From positions 1 to 64,000 of the forward strand of contig NZ_JBNHEQ010000022.1 in NCBI RefSeq assembly GCF_050016015.1: a DNA stretch of 64,000 nucleotides, given 5' to 3'. Source of the stretch: Trichodesmium sp002260545. Its GTDB lineage: Bacteria > Cyanobacteriota > Cyanobacteriia > Cyanobacteriales > Microcoleaceae. Made by a program: the position numbers and the translations under genes. A model generated the notes under the pieces. It was not told the DNA's origin and did no database searches. It saw nothing but the letters and a program-made list of their open reading frames with translations. Shown one piece after another: positions 1 to 9,649 of this stretch; positions within the stretch are counted from its first letter, which is position 1; the number at the start of each line of letters is the position of its first letter.

Positions 1-18
1 GCTAGAGAGAAGGGATAT

Positions 19-741
19 ATGATTATCCGTTTTTGGAAGGATAGGACGGTTGAGAACAGCTCAGAAATCTTGGCAGGTACTTATACAGAATTAAGGGAAC
101 AGTTGCTAGGTAGGATGCGGGTAGTGGAAACTGTGGAAAATAATATGCCTCACATTTCACCAGATTGGGTAATGAGACGGAGCCAGCCGAGAGTATTTAT
201 GTATTTCCTAGAAGATATGGCAGATGTTGAGCCCGGATATTCGCCTGTACAAGGGAAAATAGGTTTTCGGATAATGGATAAAACCGACAACCCTGAATCA
301 CCGCTGCCTAAAATAACCAAGGCTGACTTAAATCAACTAGCCAAGAAAATTAAAACTTTATTTTTTGATGGTGGTGGCTATGTATGGAAAAAGGGGAAAG
401 AAATGTATGTTTACCACCACTGGGAACAAGGTTATCAACTTCAATTATTATGCAGAGGTAAGGCAGTAGCTTTAGAAATTATAAATAAAATTTTAGCAAT
501 TCAAAACAATACTTATATAGCTACAAGATTCAAAAGTAATTTAACTGAAGATGAAGCTACAGCTTACCCAACAATCCCCAGAAAAATTACTGTATTAGGC
601 GAAGAAATTGATGAACCTCGTAAACGACCAATTGCGGAGGTAAGATTTCAATACGCATCAATCTATCTCAACAAATGGCCTAGACCAATTGCTTTGGTTA
701 ATACAAAAGGAGAAACCTTACCTCACTTTGTAAATTTTTAA
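19..741 (+). CDS. Uncharacterised 240-aa protein, first gene of an unknown operon
   Basis: I do not recognise this protein. It has 240 residues, is rich in basic and aromatic residues, and shows no signal peptide or membrane segment. A purine-rich AGAGAAGGGA lies a few bases before the ATG and supports this start. It contains a glycine-rich turn (FFDGGGYVWKKGKE, about residues 116-129) and a C-terminal half of alternating polar and hydrophobic stretches suggesting mixed alpha/beta structure. It is followed at short distance by three further genes on the same strand, two of which are paralogues of each other, so it probably belongs to one transcription unit. The upstream part of the locus is outside the window. 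A phage- or particle-derived cassette is possible, but nothing in the protein proves it. Confidence 0.65.
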   Translation: MIIRFWKDRTVENSSEILAGTYTELREQLLGRMRVVETVENNMPHISPDWVMRRSQPRVFMYFLEDMADVEPGYSPVQGKIGFRIMDKTDNPESPLPKITKADLNQLAKKIKTLFFDGGGYVWKKGKEMYVYHHWEQGYQLQLLCRGKAVALEIINKILAIQNNTYIATRFKSNLTEDEATAYPTIPRKITVLGEEIDEPRKRPIAEVRFQYASIYLNKWPRPIALVNTKGETLPHFVNF

Positions 742-828
742 TATTTTTTGCTCTAAGGTGCAGCTTAGTACCGTAAAACCTAGCAATTCTTGGGCTATAA
801 CTAAGGTATGTATAGACCATGATGAAAT

Positions 829-1401
829 ATGGCTAGATTATCAACTAAATTAGTTCGGCTGAAGCGACAGTTAGCAGTAGCTGAACGTAAAGAAGCTTAT
901 AAGCAACAGGCGCTAGCCGAAAGGATAACTCAAAGGGAAACTACAGATTATGTAGGTAAAGGCGCTCAAACGACGTATTATGTCCCGTCTATCAAAGACT
1001 CAGAGCTTTATATTCAAGTATCAGTTCCAACATCAAGCTTGACAGCTCTTTTGGGAGGAACTGACCAACCAGCATTAGATAAAATTGGCGGGGTTTTAGC
1101 CCTCCCAGCAGGAAAGTCAGAAGTTCGGCAAAGAGGCTACTCTGATAATTACTGTAGAATCCGTGCAGTTTTTAAGGCAAATAAAGCTACTGCAAAACTA
1201 ACACCTTGGGGAACAAGAACACTAGATTACACGCGAGAGGTTGACGGTCAATCCCACCGTGAGCTACCAATAGGGGGTGATGATTTTAGAGCTATTAATA
1301 TTCTTTGGAATGCTCTCCCTGCAAATATTCAGAACAAACCTCTTGACCTCTACCTTGTGGGTCCAGGAGGTACAACTATTGAGAAGCGGGAATTAAAATA
1401 A
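829..1401 (+). CDS. Uncharacterised protein, paralogue A of a ~190-aa pair
   Basis: No family is recognised. The first ~40 residues are strongly basic and predicted coiled coil (MARLSTKLVRLKRQL), followed by a globular region. It shares with the next gene the pattern GGT-x3-ALxKIG near the middle and T-x-WGT then DGQSHR near residues 125-143, so the two are diverged duplicates. The stop codon is separated by one base from the ATG of the next gene, which implies co-transcription and probably translational coupling. No signal peptide, membrane segment or cysteine cluster is visible. The N-terminal coil plus a conserved globular body could fit a self-assembling or structural subunit, but that is only inference. 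Confidence 0.65.
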   Translation: MARLSTKLVRLKRQLAVAERKEAYKQQALAERITQRETTDYVGKGAQTTYYVPSIKDSELYIQVSVPTSSLTALLGGTDQPALDKIGGVLALPAGKSEVRQRGYSDNYCRIRAVFKANKATAKLTPWGTRTLDYTREVDGQSHRELPIGGDDFRAINILWNALPANIQNKPLDLYLVGPGGTTIEKRELK

Positions 1402-1402
1402 C

Positions 1403-1996
1403 ATGAGAAAAGACTCAACCTGGTATGAGCAAAAAATTGCTCAAGAGGAAAGAAAAATTCAAGCGCTGGAAGCCAGGAGAACTTCACCGGATGCTACTCC
1501 TTACAAATCCCAGGGTACCATGATAGATTTTCTTGTACCAGCATTCTTTGACCCAGGAGATACTTATTATATGGTTAGTGATAGACAAGAAACTTTACAG
1601 CTTATTTGCGGTGGAACTAATGCAGCAGCATTGGGTAAGATAGGCTGTAAAGAACTTGGTGCTGATATAGGAACAGCAGCAAAAGTACCAAGTAAATATA
1701 ATACCGGTAAATATCCTAAAGTTTTAATAGTCACTGGAGGAACACCAGATCGCAAAACTACTGAATGGGGTTCAACTTGGCTGAAAAAGTGGGCTAAAGA
1801 TACCGACGGACAGTCTCATAGATTAATGCCATTTGGTTTCAATCCTACGGCGACATCACCAAGCTTTGAAGATGTTTATGAGTACTTTCTTTTGCAATTT
1901 GGGATGGGTGGTGAATTACGGAGTAAAATAGCTAACGGCGGTAGCGCTTCGTTAATAGTAGGAAAAAATGAAGTAATAGAATCTATCTCAGGTTAA
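1403..1996 (+). CDS. Uncharacterised protein, paralogue B of a ~190-aa pair
   Basis: This 197-residue protein is a diverged copy of the gene just upstream. Both begin with a charged coiled-coil stretch (here WYEQKIAQEERKIQALEARR), then share GGTNAAALGKIG (about residues 71-82), TEWGSTWL and DGQSHRLMPFG. The ATG lies one base after the preceding stop. Insertions relative to its partner occur in the middle (KVPSKYNTGKYPK) and near the C-terminus. No enzymatic motif, signal peptide or membrane helix is seen. The conserved DGQSHR element in both copies marks a functional or structural surface of an undescribed family. Confidence 0.65.
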   Translation: MRKDSTWYEQKIAQEERKIQALEARRTSPDATPYKSQGTMIDFLVPAFFDPGDTYYMVSDRQETLQLICGGTNAAALGKIGCKELGADIGTAAKVPSKYNTGKYPKVLIVTGGTPDRKTTEWGSTWLKKWAKDTDGQSHRLMPFGFNPTATSPSFEDVYEYFLLQFGMGGELRSKIANGGSASLIVGKNEVIESISG

Positions 1997-2004
1997 AGAT
2001 AAAA

Positions 2005-2391
2005 ATGGTAGATTTATCAAATGAATCAAATTGGGTTTTGATTCTAGATGAATCAAGATTGCTTACAGACTATAGTCCTAATTTACAAACTTCTATTCCT
2101 AATTTCTTGGTACCGGTTCCTTTTTTATCAGATTTTTTTAGGTTGTTTGTCACTACTAATGGCAAGTGGACGTGGGTATATGCGGGTCTGCTTTGCCTTC
2201 AAGTAGGGACTATTGAGGAAAATGTGCCTTCTCGCATTGCTACTCATAAAGTCTATCTTGATGAGTGGCAAATTTTGCGTTTTCCAGAAATATCTTTATC
2301 CCCTGTGTGTCATTTAGAATTTGAAGTTCCTTATTATTTTCCTGATATTTCAGTTAGGATTGAGCAGTATTTAGAAGAAGCTCCACCTTAA
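2005..2391 (+). CDS. Uncharacterised 128-aa acidic protein
   Basis: This small acidic protein begins eight bases after the preceding stop, so it sits in the same operon as the paralogue pair. It has 128 residues with many aromatic and hydrophobic residues and a central WTWVYAGLLCLQVG stretch too short and mixed to be a confident membrane span. No known family is recognised. Gene spacing suggests it works with the proteins encoded upstream. The 140 bases after it are very A/T rich and probably end the unit. Confidence 0.55.
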   Translation: MVDLSNESNWVLILDESRLLTDYSPNLQTSIPNFLVPVPFLSDFFRLFVTTNGKWTWVYAGLLCLQVGTIEENVPSRIATHKVYLDEWQILRFPEISLSPVCHLEFEVPYYFPDISVRIEQYLEEAPP

Positions 2392-2534
2392 TAAACTTAC
2401 AATTTTTAAAACTAGATGGTTAGCACAAAAAAATAAATGAGATCAGAAATTTTTTTTGTGAAAAAAACTCAGAAGAAAAAAGCTAGAATATACATGGAAA
2501 AAAAATTAATTCTAGCAATTAAAAATTAGCGAGC

Positions 2535-2819
2535 ATGACTCCTGAAACAGTTGTAACATTTGGAATGCTGGGAACATTTGTGAGTGTTGCCTTTGGGAGC
2601 TGGACCGTATTCCGATATATTGGCAAGATAGAAAACAAAATCGACCATAACACAACAGACATTAACAATGCAGCCAAGAGTCTAAGGGAGAAAGATTTGA
2701 GGTTGCTAAGAGAGCAAAAACGTCAGATGGGGAAAATCAGAGGGATTGAAAATTTTTTAAGGCAAAAGCTTGAGTACCATAATCTGGAAGAAAGCAAAGT
2801 TGATGATACTAATTTTTAG
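2535..2819 (+). CDS. Small membrane-anchored coiled-coil protein
   Basis: The 94-residue product has one hydrophobic N-terminal segment (about residues 7-29, VTFGMLGTFVSVAFGSWTVF) followed by a long charged helix (about residues 30-85) of the kind that forms coiled coils. This layout, a single membrane anchor plus cytoplasmic coil, is seen in small phage- and element-borne proteins as well as in many unassigned bacterial proteins, so no function is given. It follows the four-gene cluster on the same strand after a 143-base gap, and its last codons overlap a tiny zinc-ribbon reading frame. Confidence 0.5.
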   Translation: MTPETVVTFGMLGTFVSVAFGSWTVFRYIGKIENKIDHNTTDINNAAKSLREKDLRLLREQKRQMGKIRGIENFLRQKLEYHNLEESKVDDTNF

Positions 2820-2922
2820 GCTTTTTGTATCCACCAGATGCCCCTGGTGCAACAGTGACAATATTTCAATCCACAAGTCTATATACAGTTGTGGTGACTG
2901 TGGGTATACCTGGAGCAAATAA
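2803..2922 (+). CDS. Possible 39-aa zinc-ribbon protein
   Basis: A short frame starts with an ATG inside the last codons of the preceding gene and ends at TAA 2920-2922. Its product contains a classic four-cysteine zinc ribbon: CPWC, then 13 residues, then CGDCGYTW. This spacing with the trailing aromatic is typical of TFIIS/transposase-type ribbons and is unlikely by chance. The 17-base overlap with the upstream gene fits translational coupling. The last 44 bases overlap the 3' end of the convergent HNH gene. It could also be the surviving 3' end of a longer zinc-ribbon gene. Confidence 0.4.
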   Translation: MILIFRLFVSTRCPWCNSDNISIHKSIYSCGDCGYTWSK

Positions 2923-3187
2923 AAGCTGTGGGGATTCTATCTGGGGTTTGCTTGCTAACCCATAACAGAAATTTTTGCATTTGTGGTTCATGCTTGAGCT
3001 TTTCTATCGTATTCAATTCTTGGGCTAAACGCTTATTGTCAAATAAAGCATGGATTTGCCGATGACAAGCTGAACATATATCAATAGTTAGACCAGGTTC
3101 AGCTTTCTTGCGTTTGGTCTGTTGTCTAGGAATTAAGTGATGAACGCTTAAACGTTTCATCTCCCTTGCACATAGTTCACATTGCAT
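2879..3187 (-). CDS. HNH-type nuclease domain protein
   Basis: This 102-residue product reads as a compact HNH/zinc-finger endonuclease domain. An N-terminal pair of cysteines (CELC, residues 3-6) is followed by the LSVHHLIPRQ segment carrying the metal-binding and catalytic histidines, then a second cysteine pair with CSACHRQIH. That order, C-x2-C, HH, C-x2-C, x-H, matches HNH proteins encoded beside phage and mobile genes and free-standing in cyanobacteria. The enzyme would nick or cut DNA with a divalent metal. It is convergent with the unknown operon, and its C-terminal codons overlap the zinc-ribbon frame. Confidence 0.7.
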   Translation of the reverse strand: MQCELCAREMKRLSVHHLIPRQQTKRKKAEPGLTIDICSACHRQIHALFDNKRLAQELNTIEKLKHEPQMQKFLLWVSKQTPDRIPTAFICSRYTHSHHNCI

Positions 3188-3853
3188 ATTTTAAATTCTT
3201 CTCTATTGTATTTAACATTCCTGTATTGTCACTTTTCGGAATATTTCTCCCAATTTTTCCGATCGCTTTCCACAAAATTGCTAACAACTCATAACTATTT
3301 GTTGTAGCAACCGAAACATGAAAAATATTATCTGAGAAATACTTTTATATTTTAAACAACTCAAAAATTATCGTCGCTACGAGCCGAAGATGTTGGGTGG
3401 AGTAATAGTCTGGAAAATCCCACCATCATCAGCAGTGTCCATAATTGGTTGGAATTGAATCCCCTTGATAATGCTTTAGTCATACCACAGTCCCCTTCTG
3501 TCAATTCATTCAAATGACAATATATTTTTTTTTAGACAAATGGCTAAAAGTCATCATAAAAATATCTTAGCTATAGGGTTTCTTGGAGCTTCTATTGCCT
3601 CTTTCCAGTCAAGGTATTCCCTAAAACCTAGAACGTTGTACTTCACTCCTGATAATATATTGCCGAGTTATCAAAAATTAATAACCAAATAACTAAATTA
3701 GGATATTAACTACCTCTCATGTTATTATTAAAAAGCGGTCAGCGTTCAGTAAAGTCAGTTATAAAAAGCTGAAAACTCAAGGCTGAAAACTAACAGTTAA
3801 TATAGCTGTATAGAACTGACAAAAGTTTATCATAACTGCCGGATTAGATAATT
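3188..3853. other. Gene-poor spacer with one doubtful 50-codon frame
   Basis: About 670 A/T-rich bases separate the HNH gene from the binding-protein gene. A frame at 3540-3692 (+) would encode 50 residues starting MAKSHHKNILAIGFLGASIA, which resembles the start of a secreted protein. It has no clear ribosome-binding site and may be a gene remnant. No hairpin followed by a T-run was recognised. Confidence 0.3.
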
Positions 3854-5239
3854 ATGAGACATAAATTACTCAGCTTAATTTTGTTATTTATAGTCAGTTT
3901 AATATTAGTTACTTGTAGCGGAAGTCAACCTAAAAATTCTCTGCTAGAAACTCAATCAGAGAAAGTCTTAACAATTTGGTGGAATCGGGGATACTATCCA
4001 GAGCAAGAAGAAGCTCTCAAAAAAGTAGTTGCTGAGTGGCTAGAAAAAACAGACAACAAAGTTGAACTTTTGTTTTTGAGTGAGGATGATATTTTACAAG
4101 CAGGTATTGATGCTTTGGCCGCAGGTAAACCACCTGATATTCTCTTTTCTGAAAGAGCAGAATTTACTTTGATTCCTCAATGGGCGTGGGAGGGCAAATT
4201 AGCAGATGTTTCAGATGTAATTTAACCTGTAAAAAATTTATACGATAATACTGCGCTGAAGTCTGCTTATTTGTACAACAATATTGAGTCTAAATTTTCT
4301 AATTATGCTGTACCAATAATGCAGCAAAGTATCCATATTCACTACTGGCTTGATTTAATTTGTGAAGCAGGTCTGGGTGAGGAAATACCTCAAAATTGGG
4401 ATGAATTTTGGCAGTTTTGGCAAAAGGCGCAAAAAGTTTTAACTCAACAGAGTAACAATAATATTTATTCCTTGGGTTTACCTATGTCTATTTATGGTTC
4501 AGATACTTACTTTATATTTGAACAAATTTTGGAAGCTAACAATTTACAAATATTAGATAAACAAGGCAAATTACAAGTAAATAAACCAGCAGTAAGAGAA
4601 AAAATAATTGAGATTTTAGACTGGTATACCAACTTGTATAAAAATGGGTATGTGCCACCTAATGCAGTTGATTGGCTGAATTATGATAATAATACTAATT
4701 TCCTCAATCACAATACTTTAATGACAATTAATCCAAGTATGTCGATTCCTGCTTCTCAACAAGAAGATGAAGAGATTTATTTGAATCAAATGAGAACTAT
4801 ACAGTTTCCCAATAATCCTAATGGCAGAGAACCGAGATATTTAGTATCTGTAAAACAACCTGTAATTTTTACATCTTCTCCTAATCCTGAACTAGCGAAA
4901 TAATTTTTATCATACTTAGTACAACTAGAGAATTTAGGAGCTTACATTAAAGGTGCAAAAGGTCGCTATTTTCCGATTATGCCTCAACTATGGAAAGACC
5001 CCTTTTGGAGTAATACAAAAGACCCGCATATTTCTGTGGCATCTCAACAATTTACTGAACATCAAACTCGTTTATTTAAGAATTCGATCAACCCTGCTTA
5101 TTCTCAGGTAGATTCAGAAAATATTTGGGGTAAAGCGATGGGAGAAGTGTTAATTGAAGGCTTATCACCAACTGCAGCAACAGACCAAGCTATTAACCGG
5201 ATTAAAGAAATATTTTCTCAGTGGAAAACTCAGAATTAA
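3854..5239 (+). pseudogene. Family 1 extracellular solute-binding protein (sugar type) with two in-frame TAA codons
   Basis: Three consecutive open segments (3854-4225, 4226-4903, 4904-5239) lie in the same frame and are separated only by TAA at 4223 and 4901. Read through, they give about 461 residues, the normal length of a sugar-type ABC binding protein. The N-terminus is a lipoprotein signal with a cysteine lipobox (VTCSG), followed by TIWWNRGYYPEQEEALKKVV, typical of family 1 binding proteins. A conserved body and the C-terminal PIMPQLWKDPFW segment follow. No shift or deletion is seen. The second TAA lies in LAK-stop-FLSYLVQ, where Gln is the usual residue. It is followed after 38 bases by a histidine kinase and has no permease nearby, so a sensory rather than transport role is likely if it is expressed. 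Confidence 0.8.
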
Positions 5240-5277
5240 ATATAATGTAGCAAAGTCAAAAATAAGGAAATTAAATC

Positions 5278-7362
5278 ATGTACTTTTGGAAAAAAAGCCT
5301 CCTAATTCAAATTGTTGGTTCTTTTTTAGTCTTGTCCCTATTGACCATATCAATTGTCGGATATACGACTTTTAGTCAAGCAAGAGCATCTTTAAAAGAA
5401 TCAGTATTTGAGCGCCTTAAATTTGCTGTTAAAATTAAAGAAAATCAACTTAATTTTTGGGTATTATATCAACGCAAAAATATCTTAGCGCTAGCTGAGT
5501 TACCAGAAGTTAATAACCAAGCAAACATCTTACTAACAAGCAAAAAATCTACCCCAGAATATGAATCATCTCAAGCTTCACTAAAGACTTCGTTAACATC
5601 TTTTACTACTAATATTGACAGCTTACAAGAAATTTTTATTTTGAGCAGAAGTAGTAGAATTTTAGTTTCCAGTAATTCCGATAAAATAGGTAAATATCAA
5701 CCCCTAGTTCAATATAGCGAAGTAACAAAATCTCCTACAGATAATTTAATTTCCAACTTTTACCGCTCTGCTGAAACAGGTAAACCTATGATTACCTTTG
5801 CTATCCCTATTCTCAGTGAAAATGGTAATAAATTAGGAATGTTTGCTACACATCTTAACTTAGACAGAATGGATACTATTATTCGCGAGCAAGCAGGTTT
5901 AGGAGAAACAGCCGAAACTTATTTAGTAGGAAATATTGGTAGTAGTTTGTCGAGGAGAAATGTATTTGTTTCAGCCACAAAATTTGGTTCAGAAGAATTT
6001 CCTGATGGTATTGAAAGTCAAGGTATTAATGCTGCTATGAATGGCAAGAATGGCAAAGGGTTGTATCAGAATTATAAGGGTGTGCCAGTCATTGGTGTTT
6101 ATCGGTGGCTGGAATATCAAGACTTAGCATTATTAGCAGAAATAGAGCAAACAGAAGCATTTGCACCTGCTCGTCATCTTGCTAGTTCAATTTTACTAAT
6201 TGGTTTGACATTAGCTTTAGTAATGGCAATGGCGATGTTGTTATTAGGTCGTCAAATTGTACGACCAATTTTAGCGATCGCTCATACAGCTAAGTTAGTA
6301 AGTAAGGGGGATCTAACTCAAAAAGTCCCAGTATTAACTAAAAACGAAATTGGTTTACTTGCTCAGACTTTTAATGAAATGATTAAACAGTTAGAAAACT
6401 CATATCAGCATCTATCTAATTACAGTCATGTTTTAGAAGTCAAAGTTGATGAAAGAACTCAATAATTAATCGAAAAAAATTCTTCTCTAGAAGAAACACT
6501 TAAAAAATTAAAAGAAACTCAAGCTCAATTAATTAAGAGTGAAAAAATGGTGGGTTTAAGTCAGTTAGTTGCTGGGGTTGCCCATGAAATTAATAATGCT
6601 ATTAGCTTTATCTATGGTAATATTGCACCTGCCAGAAGTTATGCAGAAGATTTATTAGATTTACTCAACCTTTATCAGCAATATTATCCAGATCCGGCAG
6701 TTGAAATTAGAGATAGCCAAAGTATAATAGAGCTAGATTTTATCAGAGAAGATTTTCCTATTTTGCTGAATTCTATGGAAGAAGGTGCTAGAAGAATTCA
6801 AGAAATAGTTTTATCCTTACGCAACTTTTCCCGTCACGATGAATCTAAACAGAAACAAGTTAATATTCACGAAGGTATAGATAGTACCCTACTAATTTTG
6901 CAACATCGCCTTAAACCTCAACCAAGATATCCAGAAATTCAGATAATTAAAGAATATGGTAATTTGCCATTAGTCGAATGTTTAGCAAGTCAAATTAATC
7001 AAGTTTTTATGAATATTTTGGCTAATGGTATTGATGCTTTAGAAATGTCATGGGAAAAATTGAAATCTAAATTTTGTTATACTAAACCAATGATAAAAAT
7101 TCAGACAGAAGCTATCAATAAAAACTATATATCTATCCATATTATTGATAATGCACTAGGAATACCAGAAGAAATAAAAAAGAGAATATTTGATCCTTTT
7201 TATACAACTAAACCTGTAGGAAAAGGTACGGGTTTAGGGTTATCCCTCAGTTATCAAATTATAGTTGAAAAGCATGGGGGAAATTTTTACTGTAATTCTG
7301 TAGTTGGTCAGGGTACAGAATTTGTGATTGAATTGCCCGTTATTTATGGTTATAATCCATGA
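5278..7362 (+). pseudogene. Sensor histidine kinase (Cache-HAMP-HisKA-HATPase) with one in-frame TAA
   Basis: Segments 5278-6465 and 6466-7362 are in one frame, broken only by TAA at 6463. Read through it is about 694 residues. It has an N-terminal membrane helix (about 7-29), an extracytoplasmic Cache-like sensor, a second helix (about 300-322), HAMP, a coiled coil, a HisKA box with GVAHEINN (phospho-acceptor His near 436), and a HATPase with DNALGIPEE, DPFYTTKPVGKGTGLGL. The stop falls in VDERTQ-stop-LIEKN, where related kinases have a polar residue, often Gln. The separated downstream part could start at the ATG at 6547 just before the HisKA box and give a soluble kinase. The binding-protein gene upstream probably supplies the ligand. 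Confidence 0.8.
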
Positions 7363-7857
7363 ATAAGAGTTAATTTTTATCAAAAAATATTAATATTTTA
7401 ACTAATACTAAAAAAATCTAATTAAAATAAAATTATTTCATACTGGTAATACCGTTTCACGGAAGTAGGGCGAATGGCCATTCGCCCCTACAAAAGTTAA
7501 AAGTAAGATTTTTTGGGCTGCAAAACTTTGATGTTACAGTAATTTACCGAATAATTAATAATTATTAATTATTAATTATTAATTAAATCATTTAGCTTAA
7601 AAGTCTCCCCTTTCAAGGGGAAAAAATAATTTTTTTTCCTTATTGGTCAATCCTCTCCCTTTTAGGAAGAGGTAATTATCCATTATCCATTAATGAAGGA
7701 AATTATTTCACATATATAGTTTGTATAGTTTCAAACTATTTGTGACATTTCTAAAGTGAATTGGTATAAGGTACAAAGTTTGAGGATTTAGAAAACAGAA
7801 AAACAAGTGTACCTAAGTAACTTGATAAATACTATAAAATATAATTAATCATATCAA
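7363..7857. repeat. Repeat-filled spacer before the amino acid transporter
   Basis: Holds a palindrome of the form GGGCGAATGGCCATTCGCCC at about 7468-7487, seen again near 21.4 kb and as fragments near 48.1 and 54.1 kb. It also holds one copy (7544-7697) of an A/T-rich element whose hallmarks are TTACCGAATAATTAAT, the hairpin CTCCCCTTTCAAGGGGA, CCTCTCCC...AGGAAGAGG and TTATCCATTATCCATTAATG. Related copies lie at 10935-11098, 22061-22222 and 59981-60147. No gene was seen. Confidence 0.65.
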
Positions 7858-9105
7858 ATGTTAAAATTTAACCCACTTTATCCCCGCTATCCACGGCGGA
7901 AATTTCTGAAAAATCTGGGTTGGGCAGGAGTAGGAATACTAGCAGCTTGCACAACCCCTTCTAACAACACAACTGACAACAACCAACCCGTAAAAATTGG
8001 TGCAATGTATCTCCTTACGGGAGGTTTTGCCACTTACGGCGAATTTGCTAGAGATGGCATTAACCTCGCCCTAACAGAAATCAATACTAACGGTGGCATC
8101 AATGGTCGCACCGTAGAAGTCATATTTGAACACGAAGGCGACCCAGTACAAACCGCCCGCAGATTAGTATTAGAAGAAAATGTAGACTTTCTTATTGGTA
8201 TCGACAGCTCCGGTAACGCTGAAGCTCTCGTGCCCACCCTACCAGAATTAGGGCGAGTGTTAATGGTGACTCATGCAGCAACCCCCAAAATTACTGGAGA
8301 ATTATGCAATAAATACATTTTCCGGTGCAGCGTCAACGGTGCGCAAAACGCCACCGCTGGAGCAGACATCGGAACCAAAGCACCATATCTGAAATGGACA
8401 ACCATCGGACCTGACTACGCTTTCGGTCATCAAAGTTGGGATTTTTTCCAAAAAGCAGTGCAGCAACGTCAACCAGATATTAAATTTTTAGACAAAACCG
8501 CCTTTCCCACACTAGGCGCAGAAGACTACAACAGCTTTATTACCACCCTAACTGAATCAAATGCAGATGCAATATGGTGTAGTCTTTGGGGAAATGATTT
8601 AGTCAACTTTGTCAGACAGGCAAATAAATTTGGTTTGTTTGCCAAATTCCCAGTATATATGGAATTAGGAGCAGCAATGGAAGTATTAACCGCATTGGGA
8701 GCAGAAATGCCTATTAGTCAGTGGGTAGGTACCCGTTACTGGTGGCAAACTCCAGATACAGAAATTAATCGTAACTTTGTCCAGAAATTTCGCGATCGCT
8801 ACAACAGCTACCCCAGTTACAACGCCCAAAATGCCTATGTTGGTTTACATCTACTGGCAGCAGCAGCTAATGATGCCAAAACTACCAATACTGAAGCAGT
8901 TATCCAAGCATTGGAGGGTAGGGAATACGAAGCTCCAATGGGAAAAGTCACCATCCGAGGAGCAGATCATCAAGCTATTGTCGATGTCACCTGGGGCAAA
9001 ACTGCTAAGAGTGTAGATTATCCATTTCCTATTCTCGACCCCATTCAAATTGCACTTGGAAATTCTGTCACCAGATCAGCAAATGCTACGAGTTGCCAGT
9101 TATGA
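7858..9105 (+). CDS. ABC transporter substrate-binding lipoprotein, branched-chain/neutral amino acid type
   Basis: Periplasmic amino acid-binding protein of the LivK/Peripla_BP_6 family, 415 residues. The N-terminus carries a twin-arginine motif (RRKFLKNLGW) followed by a hydrophobic run and lipobox ILAAC near residue 31, so it is probably exported folded and lipid-anchored. The mature part opens with VKIGAMYLLTGGFATYGEFARDGINLALTEIN, diagnostic of this family, and continues with NGRTVEVIFEHEGDP and ARRLVLEENVDFLIG. The next two transporter genes encode the matching LivH and LivM permeases, so the three form one uptake system, perhaps equivalent to cyanobacterial N-I (Nat) systems. The substrate could also be an amide or urea; the sequence does not settle this. 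Confidence 0.88.
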   Translation: MLKFNPLYPRYPRRKFLKNLGWAGVGILAACTTPSNNTTDNNQPVKIGAMYLLTGGFATYGEFARDGINLALTEINTNGGINGRTVEVIFEHEGDPVQTARRLVLEENVDFLIGIDSSGNAEALVPTLPELGRVLMVTHAATPKITGELCNKYIFRCSVNGAQNATAGADIGTKAPYLKWTTIGPDYAFGHQSWDFFQKAVQQRQPDIKFLDKTAFPTLGAEDYNSFITTLTESNADAIWCSLWGNDLVNFVRQANKFGLFAKFPVYMELGAAMEVLTALGAEMPISQWVGTRYWWQTPDTEINRNFVQKFRDRYNSYPSYNAQNAYVGLHLLAAAANDAKTTNTEAVIQALEGREYEAPMGKVTIRGADHQAIVDVTWGKTAKSVDYPFPILDPIQIALGNSVTRSANATSCQL

Positions 9106-9649
9106 TATTGTTTTACGAAAGTCAAAAGTCAGATGCTCTTGGCTGAAAAATTTGCGCTTTTAGACTTAGAACTGATTCATCAAGTAAATCTTAACACAAC
9201 TGCTACTGCCCATTACTGTCATTGCGAGGGGGGAGATCAGAAAACTATTTAGGTATATCGAATTATTACCCCCCGTGGCAATCTTTGGCTGACTGCGAGA
9301 TTGCGTCGGCTGAGTTAATGGTTTTTCGTGAAGGTTAACTTGTTTTATTACCGCCTCGCAATGACAACATAATATTTATTTAGATTTCTTTGATAAATTA
9401 GCTCTTATACTATTTTTCAATAGTTATCCGTAAGTCCAGTAGGGTGCGTTAGACGGCTCAAATCACTTGCTGTGAACGTTATTTAACAATCCGTCGTAAC
9501 GCACCATTGAATATGTGTCGGTCTACTACAGGTTACTGCAGCGGGCAAGATGCCCGCACCACAAAAGTTTTACTATTCACGCCTTATACATCATTTGTCC
9601 GAAATATGCTGTAATATTTACTTTTGACTTTTGACCTCCGTAAAACAGT
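9106..9649. repeat. Spacer with two palindromic repeat families
   Basis: At about 9217-9365 there is a CATTGCGA...GCAATC...CGCAATGAC inverted repeat of the type common in cyanobacterial spacers. At 9434-9530 there is a hairpin element starting GTCCAGTAGGGTGCGTTAGA and containing its partner CCGTCGTAACGCACC. A second copy sits at 10821-10915 and an interrupted inverse copy at 19067-19400. A GCGGGCAAGATGCCCGC hairpin follows at 9541. These insertions push the permease gene more than 500 bases from the binding-protein gene. Confidence 0.65.

Noticed and set aside
3854..7362. Alternative genetic code with TAA = Gln
   Set aside because: TAA is the normal stop of most other genes in the window, where the proteins end at the expected length, so a general code change is excluded; only local readthrough or mutation remains possible.
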